Source: Agrobacterium albertimagni AOL15
GTDB lineage: Bacteria; Pseudomonadota; Alphaproteobacteria; Rhizobiales; Rhizobiaceae
Assembly: GCF_000300855.1 (NCBI RefSeq)
Contig: NZ_ALJF01000006.1
Coordinates: forward strand, 1-64,000
DNA length: 64,000 nt
Reading direction: 5' to 3'
Below the pieces are notes generated by a model that did no database searches, was not told where the DNA came from, and saw only the letters and a list, made by a program, of their open reading frames with translations. Below, piece by piece: positions 36,252-44,708 of the stretch. The position numbers and the translations under genes are program-made. Every line of letters begins with the position of its first letter. Position 1 is the stretch's first letter.

Positions 36252-37007
36252 TCAGGCAAGCAACAGACAGGTGCCCGCGGCCGCCATGGCCTCGGCAATG
36301 TCCGGTGGAGGCTGTACATCAGTCGCCAGCTCGGCGATCGCTTCGAAGCCACAGACACGGACCAGGCCCTCGCGTCCGAATTTGCTCTGGTCCGTCACAA
36401 CCAGCGTGCGTCGACCGCGCGTGATAACCGTGCGGGCAAATTCCGCCTCATCCAGATCGTAATCCATCATCCCCGTTGCATTGACGGCACCGGTCGAGAT
36501 GATCGCGTGGGTCACGGAAAATCGGCTGATGAAGTCGATAGCCGTACTCCCGAACGCCGCCCCATTGTCGCTGCGCAACTCCCCACCGGCCATGTAGACT
36601 TTGTTGTCGTTCACCGTGGCAAGCGTGCGCGCGATGTCGGAAGAGTTTGTCACGACCGTCAGACGCCGGTGACCCAGGAGCTCCCGCGCCAGGAAGCTCG
36701 TTGTCGTGCCTGTGTCCATCATGATCGAGTCACCATCGCGAATTGTCGCCGCAACAAAGGCGGCTATCGCCCGTTTGGCCTCGCTGTTTTCGCGCATCCG
36801 ACGTTCGAACGGCGCCTCGCCGACCATGGAAGCCAGGCTCACTGCGCCATGCATCCTGATCAGGCTGCCACCATTTGCCAACGGCTTCAGGTCCCGCCGG
36901 ATGGTCTCCAGCGATACACCGAGTTTGCGCGCGAGGGCCGAAAGCGCCACGGTTCCCTCGCGATCCAGAAGACGCAAGATCTCTCGCTGCCGTGTTGAAG
37001 GGGGCAT
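36252..37007 (-). CDS. DeoR family transcriptional repressor
   Basis: A 251-residue DeoR/GlpR-type regulator. The HTH is at residues about 5-58 (RQREILRLLDREGTVALSALARKL...) and the C-terminal DeoRC ligand domain contains DSIMMDTGTTTSFLAREL, which normally senses a phosphorylated sugar or polyol. I use the ATG at 37007, six bases after GGAG; a longer frame upstream has no ribosome site. It is divergent from the quaternary-amine operon that begins 243 bp away and is its likely regulator. A phospho-compound effector would fit the two kinases of that operon. Confidence 0.88.
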   Translation of the reverse strand: MPPSTRQREILRLLDREGTVALSALARKLGVSLETIRRDLKPLANGGSLIRMHGAVSLASMVGEAPFERRMRENSEAKRAIAAFVAATIRDGDSIMMDTGTTTSFLARELLGHRRLTVVTNSSDIARTLATVNDNKVYMAGGELRSDNGAAFGSTAIDFISRFSVTHAIISTGAVNATGMMDYDLDEAEFARTVITRGRRTLVVTDQSKFGREGLVRVCGFEAIAELATDVQPPPDIAEAMAAAGTCLLLA

Positions 37008-37250
37008 GACAATCTCCATCCTGCTCGTCACCGCATCGTTAGCTCGCGATAGCACCAGCTTCAAGCAGACACCACATAATCGGTCACAAAAACACAAAAT
37101 GCCACAGATTCGGATTGACAAGCTCTCGCGCTTGACCCGAGACTGCAGCCATACACGCGGTCGTCATCAGATACGAAAAGTACGGGGAACGGCGACCGGG
37201 TGCCTTGCCAGATATAAGCAATCTCAACGGGCTCTACTGGGAGAACTCGA
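37008..37250. promoter_or_regulatory. divergent promoter region, deoR-type gene / proX-type operon
   Basis: A 243-bp gap between divergent starts, AT-richer near 37070-37110. It should contain both promoters and the DeoR operator. I could not identify a convincing direct-repeat operator by eye. Confidence 0.4.
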
Positions 37251-38216
37251 ATGCCTCACCATGACCGCATGCCGAGAACTATCGCAGCCGCATTGCTGAT
37301 GAGTGCCGCCTTCTTCACCGCACCGGCATCAGCGCAGGAATCCACCGATCCGATCAAACTGACATTACATGACTGGACGGGCCAGTTGATCACCACCCAG
37401 ATCATGGGCGAGGTCTTGAAGAAGGCGGGCTATTCCGTCGAGTTTGTTCAGGCCGACTATCTGGCCCAGTTTGCCGGCCTCGAATCCGGCGACCTCCATG
37501 TCGCCATGGAAATCTGGGAAACGACCGGCCGCGAGGCGATGGATGCAGCAACCGCAACCGGCAAGGTCGAGAACCTCGGCGAAACCGGCATGCAAGCTAA
37601 GGAAGAATGGTGGTTTCCCGAATACATGAAGGAAAAATGCCCCGGCCTGCCGAATTGGGAAGCACTGAAGGCTGAAGCCTGTGCCGAAGCCTTCTCGACG
37701 GCGGAAACAGCACCAAAGGGCCGCTATCTCGGCGGTCCGGTCACCTGGGGTGGATTTGACGACGAGCGCGTCGAAGCGCTCGACCTGCCCTTCGAGGTCG
37801 TGCATGCCGGAACCGATGCGGCGCTCTTTGCGGAGCTTGAAAGCGCCTATCAGCGCCAGGCACCGATCCTCCTCTGGATCTACGCGCCGCATTGGGCGCC
37901 GGCCAAATACAAGGGAGAATGGGTCGAGTTCCCGCAATATACCAAGGAATGTTACGAGGACGCCGCCTGGGGTTCCAACCCGGACATGGCCTATGATTGC
38001 GGCAAGCCCTTCGGTCCGATCTGGAAGGTCGCCTGGTCTGGTTTGAAGGACAAGTGGCCCGGCGCTCATGAGGCTATCAAGGCCTTCAATGTCGGCAACG
38101 ACGAAATGGGTGAGATGATCACCAAGGTCGACCTCGAAGGCAAGAAGGTCGAGGAAGTCGTTGCCGAATGGGTCGGCGCCAACGAGGCGAAATGGTCGGA
38201 ATGGATCAAGAAATAG
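37251..38216 (+). CDS. ProX/OpuAC-type quaternary amine binding protein
   Basis: A 321-residue secreted binding protein of the glycine-betaine/choline (OpuAC) family. The signal peptide ends at PASAQES. Several Trp residues that could build a cation-binding box are visible (WTGQ, EIWE, WWFPEY, WIYAPHW). GGGAG lies seven bases before the ATG. It heads an operon of transporter, kinase and demethylating-flavoenzyme genes, which argues for uptake of a methylated amine as a nutrient rather than for osmoprotection. Confidence 0.9.
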   Translation: MPHHDRMPRTIAAALLMSAAFFTAPASAQESTDPIKLTLHDWTGQLITTQIMGEVLKKAGYSVEFVQADYLAQFAGLESGDLHVAMEIWETTGREAMDAATATGKVENLGETGMQAKEEWWFPEYMKEKCPGLPNWEALKAEACAEAFSTAETAPKGRYLGGPVTWGGFDDERVEALDLPFEVVHAGTDAALFAELESAYQRQAPILLWIYAPHWAPAKYKGEWVEFPQYTKECYEDAAWGSNPDMAYDCGKPFGPIWKVAWSGLKDKWPGAHEAIKAFNVGNDEMGEMITKVDLEGKKVEEVVAEWVGANEAKWSEWIKK

Positions 38217-38229
38217 CCGGACTGGCTTA

Positions 38230-38262
38230 GGTCGCCCGCGCACTCCCTCGGCGCGGGTGACC
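38230..38262 (+). terminator. intercistronic hairpin after the binding protein gene
   Basis: GGTCGCCCGCGC pairs with GCGCGGGTGACC (12 bp, one G-T pair) around a nine-base loop, followed by CTTCTTTC. It lies 14 bp after the stop. It may partly terminate or protect the upstream mRNA so that the binding protein is made in excess. Confidence 0.6.
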
Positions 38263-38316
38263 CTTCTTTCGAGCGGCCCCTGCGGGCCATCCGTCCTGCG
38301 ATCCAGCGGAACTGCC

Positions 38317-39333
38317 ATGTCGACTGAAGCCAAACTCGTCTGCCGCAATGTCTGGAAGATATTCGGTGCGGGCGCCCGCGATGCCGTGTCCTCGAATGGT
38401 GGCAAGCCGAACGCCGAGACTCTCTCAAGCGCCGGCCTGGTCGGCGCCGTCCGCGACGTCAATCTTGAGGTGAGAGCCGGCGAAATCTTTGTGATCATGG
38501 GTCTCTCAGGGTCTGGCAAATCAACGCTGGTGCGCTGCCTGTCTCGGCTGATCGAGCCGACATCGGGCGAAATAATCTTCAACGGGGAAAACCTGCTTTC
38601 GGCCAGCGAAGCGCGGATGATCGAGATCCGGCGCCATCAGATGGGCATGGTCTTCCAGCATTTTGCGCTTCTGCCGCATCTGACGGTGCTCGACAATGTC
38701 GCCTTCCCGCTGGAGGTTCAGGGGGTCGACAGGCCGACGCGAGTGGGTCGCGCCAGACGCATGGTCGAACTGGTCGGTCTCGCCGGCAAGGAGACCGCCT
38801 ATCCGCGCCAACTTTCCGGTGGCCAGCAGCAACGTGTCGGCATTGCCCGCTCGCTTGCGGTCGAACCGGAACTCTGGTTCCTGGACGAACCCTTTTCGGC
38901 GCTGGATCCGCTGATCCGACGCGAAATGCAGGACGAATTCCTCCGCCTGCAGTCGGTGCTGAAGAAGACCATTGTCTTCATCACCCACGACTTCGACGAA
39001 GCGATCCGGCTCGCCGACCGCATCGCGATCATGAAGGATGGCGAGATCGTCCAGGCCGGCACGCCCGAAGAGCTGGTTCTGGCGCCCGCCACCGACTACG
39101 TCGCCGAATTCACCCGCAATGTCGCCCGTTCCAAGGTCGTCAAGGTCGCCTCGCTGATGAAGACCGCAACCGGACCCCTGCCAGCGGCCACCACATCGCC
39201 ATTAGCTTCCATCGCGCAAGCCGCCCCCCTGTTCGCCTCAGCCGGGGACACACTCGGCGTCGTCGATGCCGATGGTCGGATGGTTGGTCTCCTGCGACGC
39301 AGCGATGTCGTCGAAGTCATGATGCAGGGCTGA
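38317..39333 (+). CDS. ProV-type ABC transporter ATPase
   Basis: A 338-residue ATPase of the glycine betaine/proline betaine type. Walker A is GLSGSGKST (62-70), the signature LSGGQQQRVGIARS and Walker B LWFLDEPFSALDP. A C-terminal extension (about 270-338) resembles a single CBS-like regulatory segment, shorter than the two CBS domains of ProV. An insertion of about 20 residues sits before Walker A. I use the ATG at 38317; an upstream open frame overlaps the binding protein gene. Confidence 0.9.
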   Translation: MSTEAKLVCRNVWKIFGAGARDAVSSNGGKPNAETLSSAGLVGAVRDVNLEVRAGEIFVIMGLSGSGKSTLVRCLSRLIEPTSGEIIFNGENLLSASEARMIEIRRHQMGMVFQHFALLPHLTVLDNVAFPLEVQGVDRPTRVGRARRMVELVGLAGKETAYPRQLSGGQQQRVGIARSLAVEPELWFLDEPFSALDPLIRREMQDEFLRLQSVLKKTIVFITHDFDEAIRLADRIAIMKDGEIVQAGTPEELVLAPATDYVAEFTRNVARSKVVKVASLMKTATGPLPAATTSPLASIAQAAPLFASAGDTLGVVDADGRMVGLLRRSDVVEVMMQG

Positions 39334-39337
39334 GCCG

Positions 39338-41362
39338 ATGAGCGCGCTATCCGCCCCGACATTGCAAGCCCTTGAGACCGGAAGCCCAGCGTCTGGCAAA
39401 CGCTTCGTGGATATCGCCCTGGCGCTCGCCGCCTTTGCTATGCTCATGGCCTGGTGGCTCGGCCCGTCGATCGGAAAATGGGCCTTCGACTATCCTCGCG
39501 CCTGGCAAATCCCCGCAGCTCGGCACATCAGCGGCTGGATGAAATGGCTGGTCAACGAAGCGAGCTTCGGCCTCTTTTCCTTCACCGATCTCACGCGCTT
39601 AACCGCTGACCTCATCGACATTCCCTACACGTTTACGCTCAGCCTGCTCTCCACCGGCTTCCTCTCGGGCCAGGGATCCGCCGCAGTCCAGATCGTGCCG
39701 CCGATCTCCTATCTGGGTGTCATCGTGCTCGTCGGTCTGATGGGATACTATGCAGGCGGCGCCAAGTTGGCGGCCCTGGTCGTCACGTGCTTCGGATTCT
39801 TTGCCGCCTTCGGACAATGGTCGAGCGCCATGGTGACGCTTTCCTCCATCTTGGTCGCTGTTCCGATCGGTGTCGTTCTCGGCCTTCTACTCGGCCTCGC
39901 CGGCTACCGCTTCGCGTGGGTAGAACGGGCGATCTCGCCGCTTCTCGACCTGATGCAAACCATCCCGATCTTCGCCTATCTCGTACCGATCCTTTTCCTC
40001 TTCGGTTTCGGGCCGACGGCAGCCATCGTCGGGACCATTATTTACGCCATGCCGCCTATGGTGCGCATCACTCTCCTCGGCCTGAGGGCCGTGCCGTCGG
40101 AGATCCGTGATCTCGGCCAAATGGTCGGTTGCTCGCGACGACAAATGACCTGGAAGGTCATGGTCCCCTCGGCCGTCGACGCGCTGATGGTCGGCGTCAA
40201 TCAGGTCATCATGCTCTCTCTCAACATGGTGATCATCGCCTCGATGATCGGCGCCGGCGGCCTCGGCTTCGACGTGCTGGCGGCCCTCCGCCGCCTCGAC
40301 ATCGGCGCCGGCTTCGAAGCGGGTTTCGCGATCGTGGCACTTGCCGTCGCCCTGGATCGCTTGAGCCAGGCCTTCGCGCGAAAGGCCGGCGATCCCTCCG
40401 CCATGTCGACCAGCGACGACAGGCTGATGCAGCGCCACCCGTATCTCACAGCAGGCCTTGCCGTGATCGTCTTCAGCCTCGTCGCAAGTCTGATCTCGCC
40501 TGCTCTCGCCACCCTGCCCGACAGCCTCACCCTGTCGACCGGCAGTTTCTGGAACGAGGTGGTGAAATGGATCAACATCAACTTCTTCGACGTGCTCGAG
40601 GCGATCCGCACCACCCTCCTCATCCACCTTCTGGTACCGATCAAGCGCTTCCTGGCCGAGTTGCCCTGGCTGGGTGTCGTCGCCGTGCTGGCGATTGCCG
40701 GCTTTCGCCTCGGCGGGCTGCGGCTCGCTGTCCTGGCCGCCACCCTCTCCTTCCTGATCGCCGCCACCGGCCAGTGGGAAAAGGCGATGGTGACGGTCTA
40801 TCTCTGTGGCATCGCGGTGATCATCGCCTGCCTGATCGGTATTCCAATCGGCATTCTCGCCGCAGAGCGTGAGCGGCTCTGGCGCTGGCTGCAGGTGGTG
40901 ATCGACACGCTGCAGACGCTGCCTTCCTTTGTTTATCTGATGCCTGCCGTGATGCTCTTCAGGGTCGGCGACTTCACAGCTCTGATCGCCATCGTTGCCT
41001 ATGCCGTGGCGCCAGCGATCCGCTACACGGCACTCGGGATCCAGCGCGTCGACCCGAAGGTCGTCGAAGCCGGACGCGCCATGGGTTGCACGCCGCTTCA
41101 GATTCTTACCAAGATCAAGCTGAAGCTCGCACTACCCGAACTCATGCTCGGTCTGAACCAGACGATCATGTTCGCCCTGTCGATGCTCGTGATCACGGCT
41201 CTGGTCGGCACCCGCGATCTCGGCCAGGAGGTCTATATCGCCTTGACCAAGGCCGATACCGGCCGCGGCATTGTCGCCGGGCTCGCCGTTGCCTTCATCG
41301 CCATTATCGCCGATCGGTTGATCTCTGCCGGCGCGGCTCGTCTGAGGGAGCGTATGGCATGA
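39338..41362 (+). CDS. tandem-fused ProW-type permease
   Basis: A 674-residue membrane protein containing two BPD_transp_1 permease domains in one chain. The first EAA loop is near residue 250 (PSEIRDLGQMVGCSRRQM) and the second near 567 (DPKVVEAGRAMGCTPLQI). A fused pair replaces the usual homodimer. It starts four bases after the ATPase stop and overlaps the next gene by four bases, showing tight coupling. Confidence 0.9.
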   Translation: MSALSAPTLQALETGSPASGKRFVDIALALAAFAMLMAWWLGPSIGKWAFDYPRAWQIPAARHISGWMKWLVNEASFGLFSFTDLTRLTADLIDIPYTFTLSLLSTGFLSGQGSAAVQIVPPISYLGVIVLVGLMGYYAGGAKLAALVVTCFGFFAAFGQWSSAMVTLSSILVAVPIGVVLGLLLGLAGYRFAWVERAISPLLDLMQTIPIFAYLVPILFLFGFGPTAAIVGTIIYAMPPMVRITLLGLRAVPSEIRDLGQMVGCSRRQMTWKVMVPSAVDALMVGVNQVIMLSLNMVIIASMIGAGGLGFDVLAALRRLDIGAGFEAGFAIVALAVALDRLSQAFARKAGDPSAMSTSDDRLMQRHPYLTAGLAVIVFSLVASLISPALATLPDSLTLSTGSFWNEVVKWININFFDVLEAIRTTLLIHLLVPIKRFLAELPWLGVVAVLAIAGFRLGGLRLAVLAATLSFLIAATGQWEKAMVTVYLCGIAVIIACLIGIPIGILAAERERLWRWLQVVIDTLQTLPSFVYLMPAVMLFRVGDFTALIAIVAYAVAPAIRYTALGIQRVDPKVVEAGRAMGCTPLQILTKIKLKLALPELMLGLNQTIMFALSMLVITALVGTRDLGQEVYIALTKADTGRGIVAGLAVAFIAIIADRLISAGAARLRERMA

Positions 41363-42267
41363 CCGACCTTGCCCCGACCCCAGGACTCGAAGATCGCATC
41401 GCGTCCCTGCCCTGCTGGAATGGAGCGCTGGAGATCTGCGTGCTCAAGGGTGGCCTCAGCAATGAAAGCTTCCTGGTGGCCGATGCCTCTGGCCGCCACG
41501 TTGTGCGCTTCGGAACAGACTATCCCTTCCATCACGTTTCCAGGGCCCGCGAACTGATGACGGCCCGCGCTGCTCACGAGGCCGGCTTCGCCCCGAACGT
41601 GGAATATGCAGAACCGGGCGTCATGGTGTCTGCCTTCCTCGACGCGAAGACGTTTTCGGCAAATGACGTCGTAGCCGAACGCGAGCGCGTGGCGCTCCTT
41701 CTCCAACGATTTCACCAGGAGATGCCGCGTTACGTCACCGGCGCGGGTTTCATGTTCTGGCCCTTCCATGTGGTGCGCGACTATGCCCGCACGCTCAAAG
41801 CCGGCAACAGCCGGATGATCCCGGAGCTGGACCAATTTCTCTCGCTGGCGCAGGAGCTTGAAGCCGTCCAGGCGCCGCTTCCCATCGTCTTTGCCCATAA
41901 CGACCTTCTGCCCTCCAACATTCTCGACGATGGCGAAAGGCTCTGGCTGATCGATTTCGAATATGCCGGTTTCTCGACGTCCATGTTCGATCTCGCCGGT
42001 GCGACCTCCAATGCCGGCCTGACACCCGAGCAGTCGGAAGAGTTTCTCACCGCCTATTTCGGGGGTGTGCCCTCGCTCGAGATCCGCCGCTCGCTCGCCG
42101 CGATGCAATGCGCCTCCCTTTTGCGCGAGGCGATGTGGAGCATGACATCCGAACTCTACCTCGATGCACCGGGCGCCGACTATGTCGGCTACACGGCCGA
42201 AAACCTCACGCGCCTCCAAGAAGCGCTCGACCACTACAACTCAGTCTACGGGAACCATGCGTCATGA
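41359..42267 (+). CDS. choline-kinase-like phosphotransferase 1
   Basis: A 302-residue APH/choline-kinase-fold enzyme. The catalytic loop FAHNDLLPSNIL (HND...N) and the metal motif LIDFEYAG are intact. It should phosphorylate an amino alcohol or similar hydroxyl group with ATP. Its ATG overlaps the permease stop (ATGA) and its stop overlaps the next start. A frame starting at 41086 lies inside the permease gene and was not used. A second, more typical choline-kinase-like gene ends the operon. Confidence 0.87.
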   Translation: MTDLAPTPGLEDRIASLPCWNGALEICVLKGGLSNESFLVADASGRHVVRFGTDYPFHHVSRARELMTARAAHEAGFAPNVEYAEPGVMVSAFLDAKTFSANDVVAERERVALLLQRFHQEMPRYVTGAGFMFWPFHVVRDYARTLKAGNSRMIPELDQFLSLAQELEAVQAPLPIVFAHNDLLPSNILDDGERLWLIDFEYAGFSTSMFDLAGATSNAGLTPEQSEEFLTAYFGGVPSLEIRRSLAAMQCASLLREAMWSMTSELYLDAPGADYVGYTAENLTRLQEALDHYNSVYGNHAS

Positions 42268-44705
42268 CCCTGCCCTCTCACGCCCAGATCGTCGTCATTG
42301 GCGGTGGCATCATCGGCTGCTCCACCGCCTATCATCTCGCCAGGGATCACAAGGCAGACGTTCTGCTGCTTGAACAGGGTGCCCTCACTTCGGGTTCGAC
42401 CTGGCATGCGGCCGGTCTTGTCGGCCAGCTGCGCTCATCCGCCTCGATCACCCGCGTGCTGAAATACTCGGTCGAGCTCTACAAGGGGCTGGAAGCCGAA
42501 ACTGGGCTCGCAACGGGCTGGAAGATGACGGGCTGCCTGCGGCTTGCCACGAACCAGGACCGCTGGACCGAATTCAAACGCCTCTCCACTACCGCCGGCA
42601 GTTTCGGAATGGAGATGCATCTTGTCTCCCCCGAGGAGGTGAAGCAGATGTGGCCACTGATGAATGTCGATGACCTCGTCGGTGCGAGCTGGCTGCCAAC
42701 GGACGGGCAGGCAAGCCCCTCAGACATCACCCAGTCGCTGGCAAAAGGCGCCCGCATGCATGGCGCCAAGATCGTCGAAAATGTTCGGGTTATTGGCTTT
42801 GAGATGAAGGACGGCCGGATCACGGCTGTGAAAACCACGCTGGGCGACGTCGCTTGCGAAAAGGTCGTCAATTGTGCCGGCCAATGGGCGCGCCAGGTCG
42901 GCGAAATGGCCGGCATCAACGTGCCTCTCCAGGCGGTCAAGCACCAGTATATCATCACCGAGAAGATCGAGGGACTATCGACCGACGCCCCGACAATTCG
43001 CGACCCTGACAGACGAACCTACTACAAGGAAGAGGTTGGTGGGCTTGTGATGGGCGGCTATGAGCCCAACCCGCAACCCTGGCTCACCGGCGACTTGCCA
43101 AACGACTGGGCCTTCCGCCTGTTCGACGATGATTTCGACCATTTCGAACAGCACATGATTCAGGCCGTCGAACGCGTTCCTGCTCTCGAGACGGTTGGCG
43201 TGAAGCAGATGATCAATGGCCCGGAGAGCTTCACGCCCGACGGCAACTTCATCCTCGGCGCAGCCCCCGAATGCAAGAACATGTTCGTCGGCGCCGGCTT
43301 CAACGCCTTCGGCATCGCGTCCGGTGGAGGTGCTGGCTGGGTGCTGGCGCAATGGGTGGTCGACGGTGAGGCCCCGCTCGATCTCTGGGTTGTCGATATC
43401 AGGCGTTTCGCCGCAATGCATCGCGACCGCCAATGGGTCTGCGACCGGACGCTCGAAGCCTATGGCAAGCATTACACCGTCGCCTTCCCGCACGAGGAAT
43501 ACGACAGCGGTCGCCCTCGCCTCGTCTCGCCGCTCTTTGACCGCTTGCAGGCATCCGGCGCCGTCTTCGGCTCCAAGCTGGGCTGGGAGCGCCCCAACTG
43601 GTTCGCGCCCTCCGGAACGGAGCCCAAGGACATCTATTCGATGGGCCGGCAGAACTGGTTCAATTCGGTCGGTGAGGAACACCGTCATGTGCGTGAGGCA
43701 GTCGGGGTCTTTGACCAGTCGTCCTTTGCGAAATACGAGCTTTCAGGGCCCGATGCCCTCAAGGCACTCGACTGGATTTGCGCCAACGACGTGGCGAAGC
43801 CCGTCGGACGTCTGACCTATACCCAGCTCCTCAACACACGAGGCGGGATCGAGGCGGACCTGACCGTCGCGCGCGTCGCCGACGAGAAATTCTACATCGT
43901 TACCGGCACAGGCTTCCGCACCCACGATTTTGGCTGGATATCAGACCATATTCCCGCCGGTCTGGACTGCAGGCTCTCAGACATTACCGAAGACTGGGGC
44001 ACGCTTTCGCTTATGGGACCATCGGCCCGAGCCGTGCTTGCCGGCGTCACGACCGCAGATGTCTCGAATGAGGCTTTCCCCTTCGGCCATGTCCGCGAAA
44101 TCGAGATCGCCGGCGCCGCTGTTCGGGCGCTCCGGGTTACCTATGTCGGCGAACTCGGCTGGGAGCTTCATATCCCGATCAAGGCTCTCGGCGATGTCTA
44201 TGACGCCCTGATGGCAGCGGGAAAAGACCATCACATCCGTCCGATCGGCTACCGCGCTTTGGAATCCCTGCGCCTCGAAAAAGGCTACCGTGCCTGGAGT
44301 TCCGACATCACACCAAACGACACGCCCTTCGAGGCGGGCCTTGGCTGGGCGGTAAAACTTCGCAAGAACACCGATTTTCTCGGTCGCAGAGCGCTGGAGA
44401 GCCTGGCCGGTCAGCCGCTCAAGAAGCGGTTGATGGGTTTCACTGTCGACGACCCGTCGATCGTGCTCGCCGGACGCGAGACAATCCTCAGATACGGCGA
44501 GCCTGTCGGCTATCTCACCAGCGGCGGCTATGGCTACACGCTCGGTAAGAACATTGGCTACGGCTATGTCCGCAACACTGAGGGCGTCAGCGATGAGTAT
44601 CTGAAGAGCGGAAGTTACGAGCTCGTGGTCGCGGCGGAAAAGACACCTGCCATCCTCCACTTCGGGCCGATGTTCGACCCGGCCATGGACAAGATCAAGG
44701 CCTGA
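42264..44705 (+). CDS. dimethylglycine/sarcosine dehydrogenase-like flavoprotein 1
   Basis: An 813-residue enzyme with an N-terminal FAD-binding DAO domain (VVIGGGIIGCSTAYHLA, 10-26) and the TWHAAGL motif, whose His (H48) carries covalent FAD in known dimethylglycine and sarcosine dehydrogenases. A C-terminal GcvT-like tetrahydrofolate domain (about 430-810) would take up the released one-carbon unit. It should oxidatively demethylate an N-methyl amine. It overlaps the upstream kinase gene by four bases. Confidence 0.9.
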   Translation: MTLPSHAQIVVIGGGIIGCSTAYHLARDHKADVLLLEQGALTSGSTWHAAGLVGQLRSSASITRVLKYSVELYKGLEAETGLATGWKMTGCLRLATNQDRWTEFKRLSTTAGSFGMEMHLVSPEEVKQMWPLMNVDDLVGASWLPTDGQASPSDITQSLAKGARMHGAKIVENVRVIGFEMKDGRITAVKTTLGDVACEKVVNCAGQWARQVGEMAGINVPLQAVKHQYIITEKIEGLSTDAPTIRDPDRRTYYKEEVGGLVMGGYEPNPQPWLTGDLPNDWAFRLFDDDFDHFEQHMIQAVERVPALETVGVKQMINGPESFTPDGNFILGAAPECKNMFVGAGFNAFGIASGGGAGWVLAQWVVDGEAPLDLWVVDIRRFAAMHRDRQWVCDRTLEAYGKHYTVAFPHEEYDSGRPRLVSPLFDRLQASGAVFGSKLGWERPNWFAPSGTEPKDIYSMGRQNWFNSVGEEHRHVREAVGVFDQSSFAKYELSGPDALKALDWICANDVAKPVGRLTYTQLLNTRGGIEADLTVARVADEKFYIVTGTGFRTHDFGWISDHIPAGLDCRLSDITEDWGTLSLMGPSARAVLAGVTTADVSNEAFPFGHVREIEIAGAAVRALRVTYVGELGWELHIPIKALGDVYDALMAAGKDHHIRPIGYRALESLRLEKGYRAWSSDITPNDTPFEAGLGWAVKLRKNTDFLGRRALESLAGQPLKKRLMGFTVDDPSIVLAGRETILRYGEPVGYLTSGGYGYTLGKNIGYGYVRNTEGVSDEYLKSGSYELVVAAEKTPAILHFGPMFDPAMDKIKA

Positions 44706-44708
44706 GGT

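Noticed and set aside
39887..40627. Minus-strand frame of 246 codons inside the fused permease gene
   Set aside because: His/Asp/Glu-rich antisense of membrane helices, a common artefact in high-GC DNA.
41086..41358. N-terminal extension of choline-kinase-like protein 1
   Set aside because: It is an alternative frame of the permease C-terminus; the ATGA overlap at 41359 is the better start.
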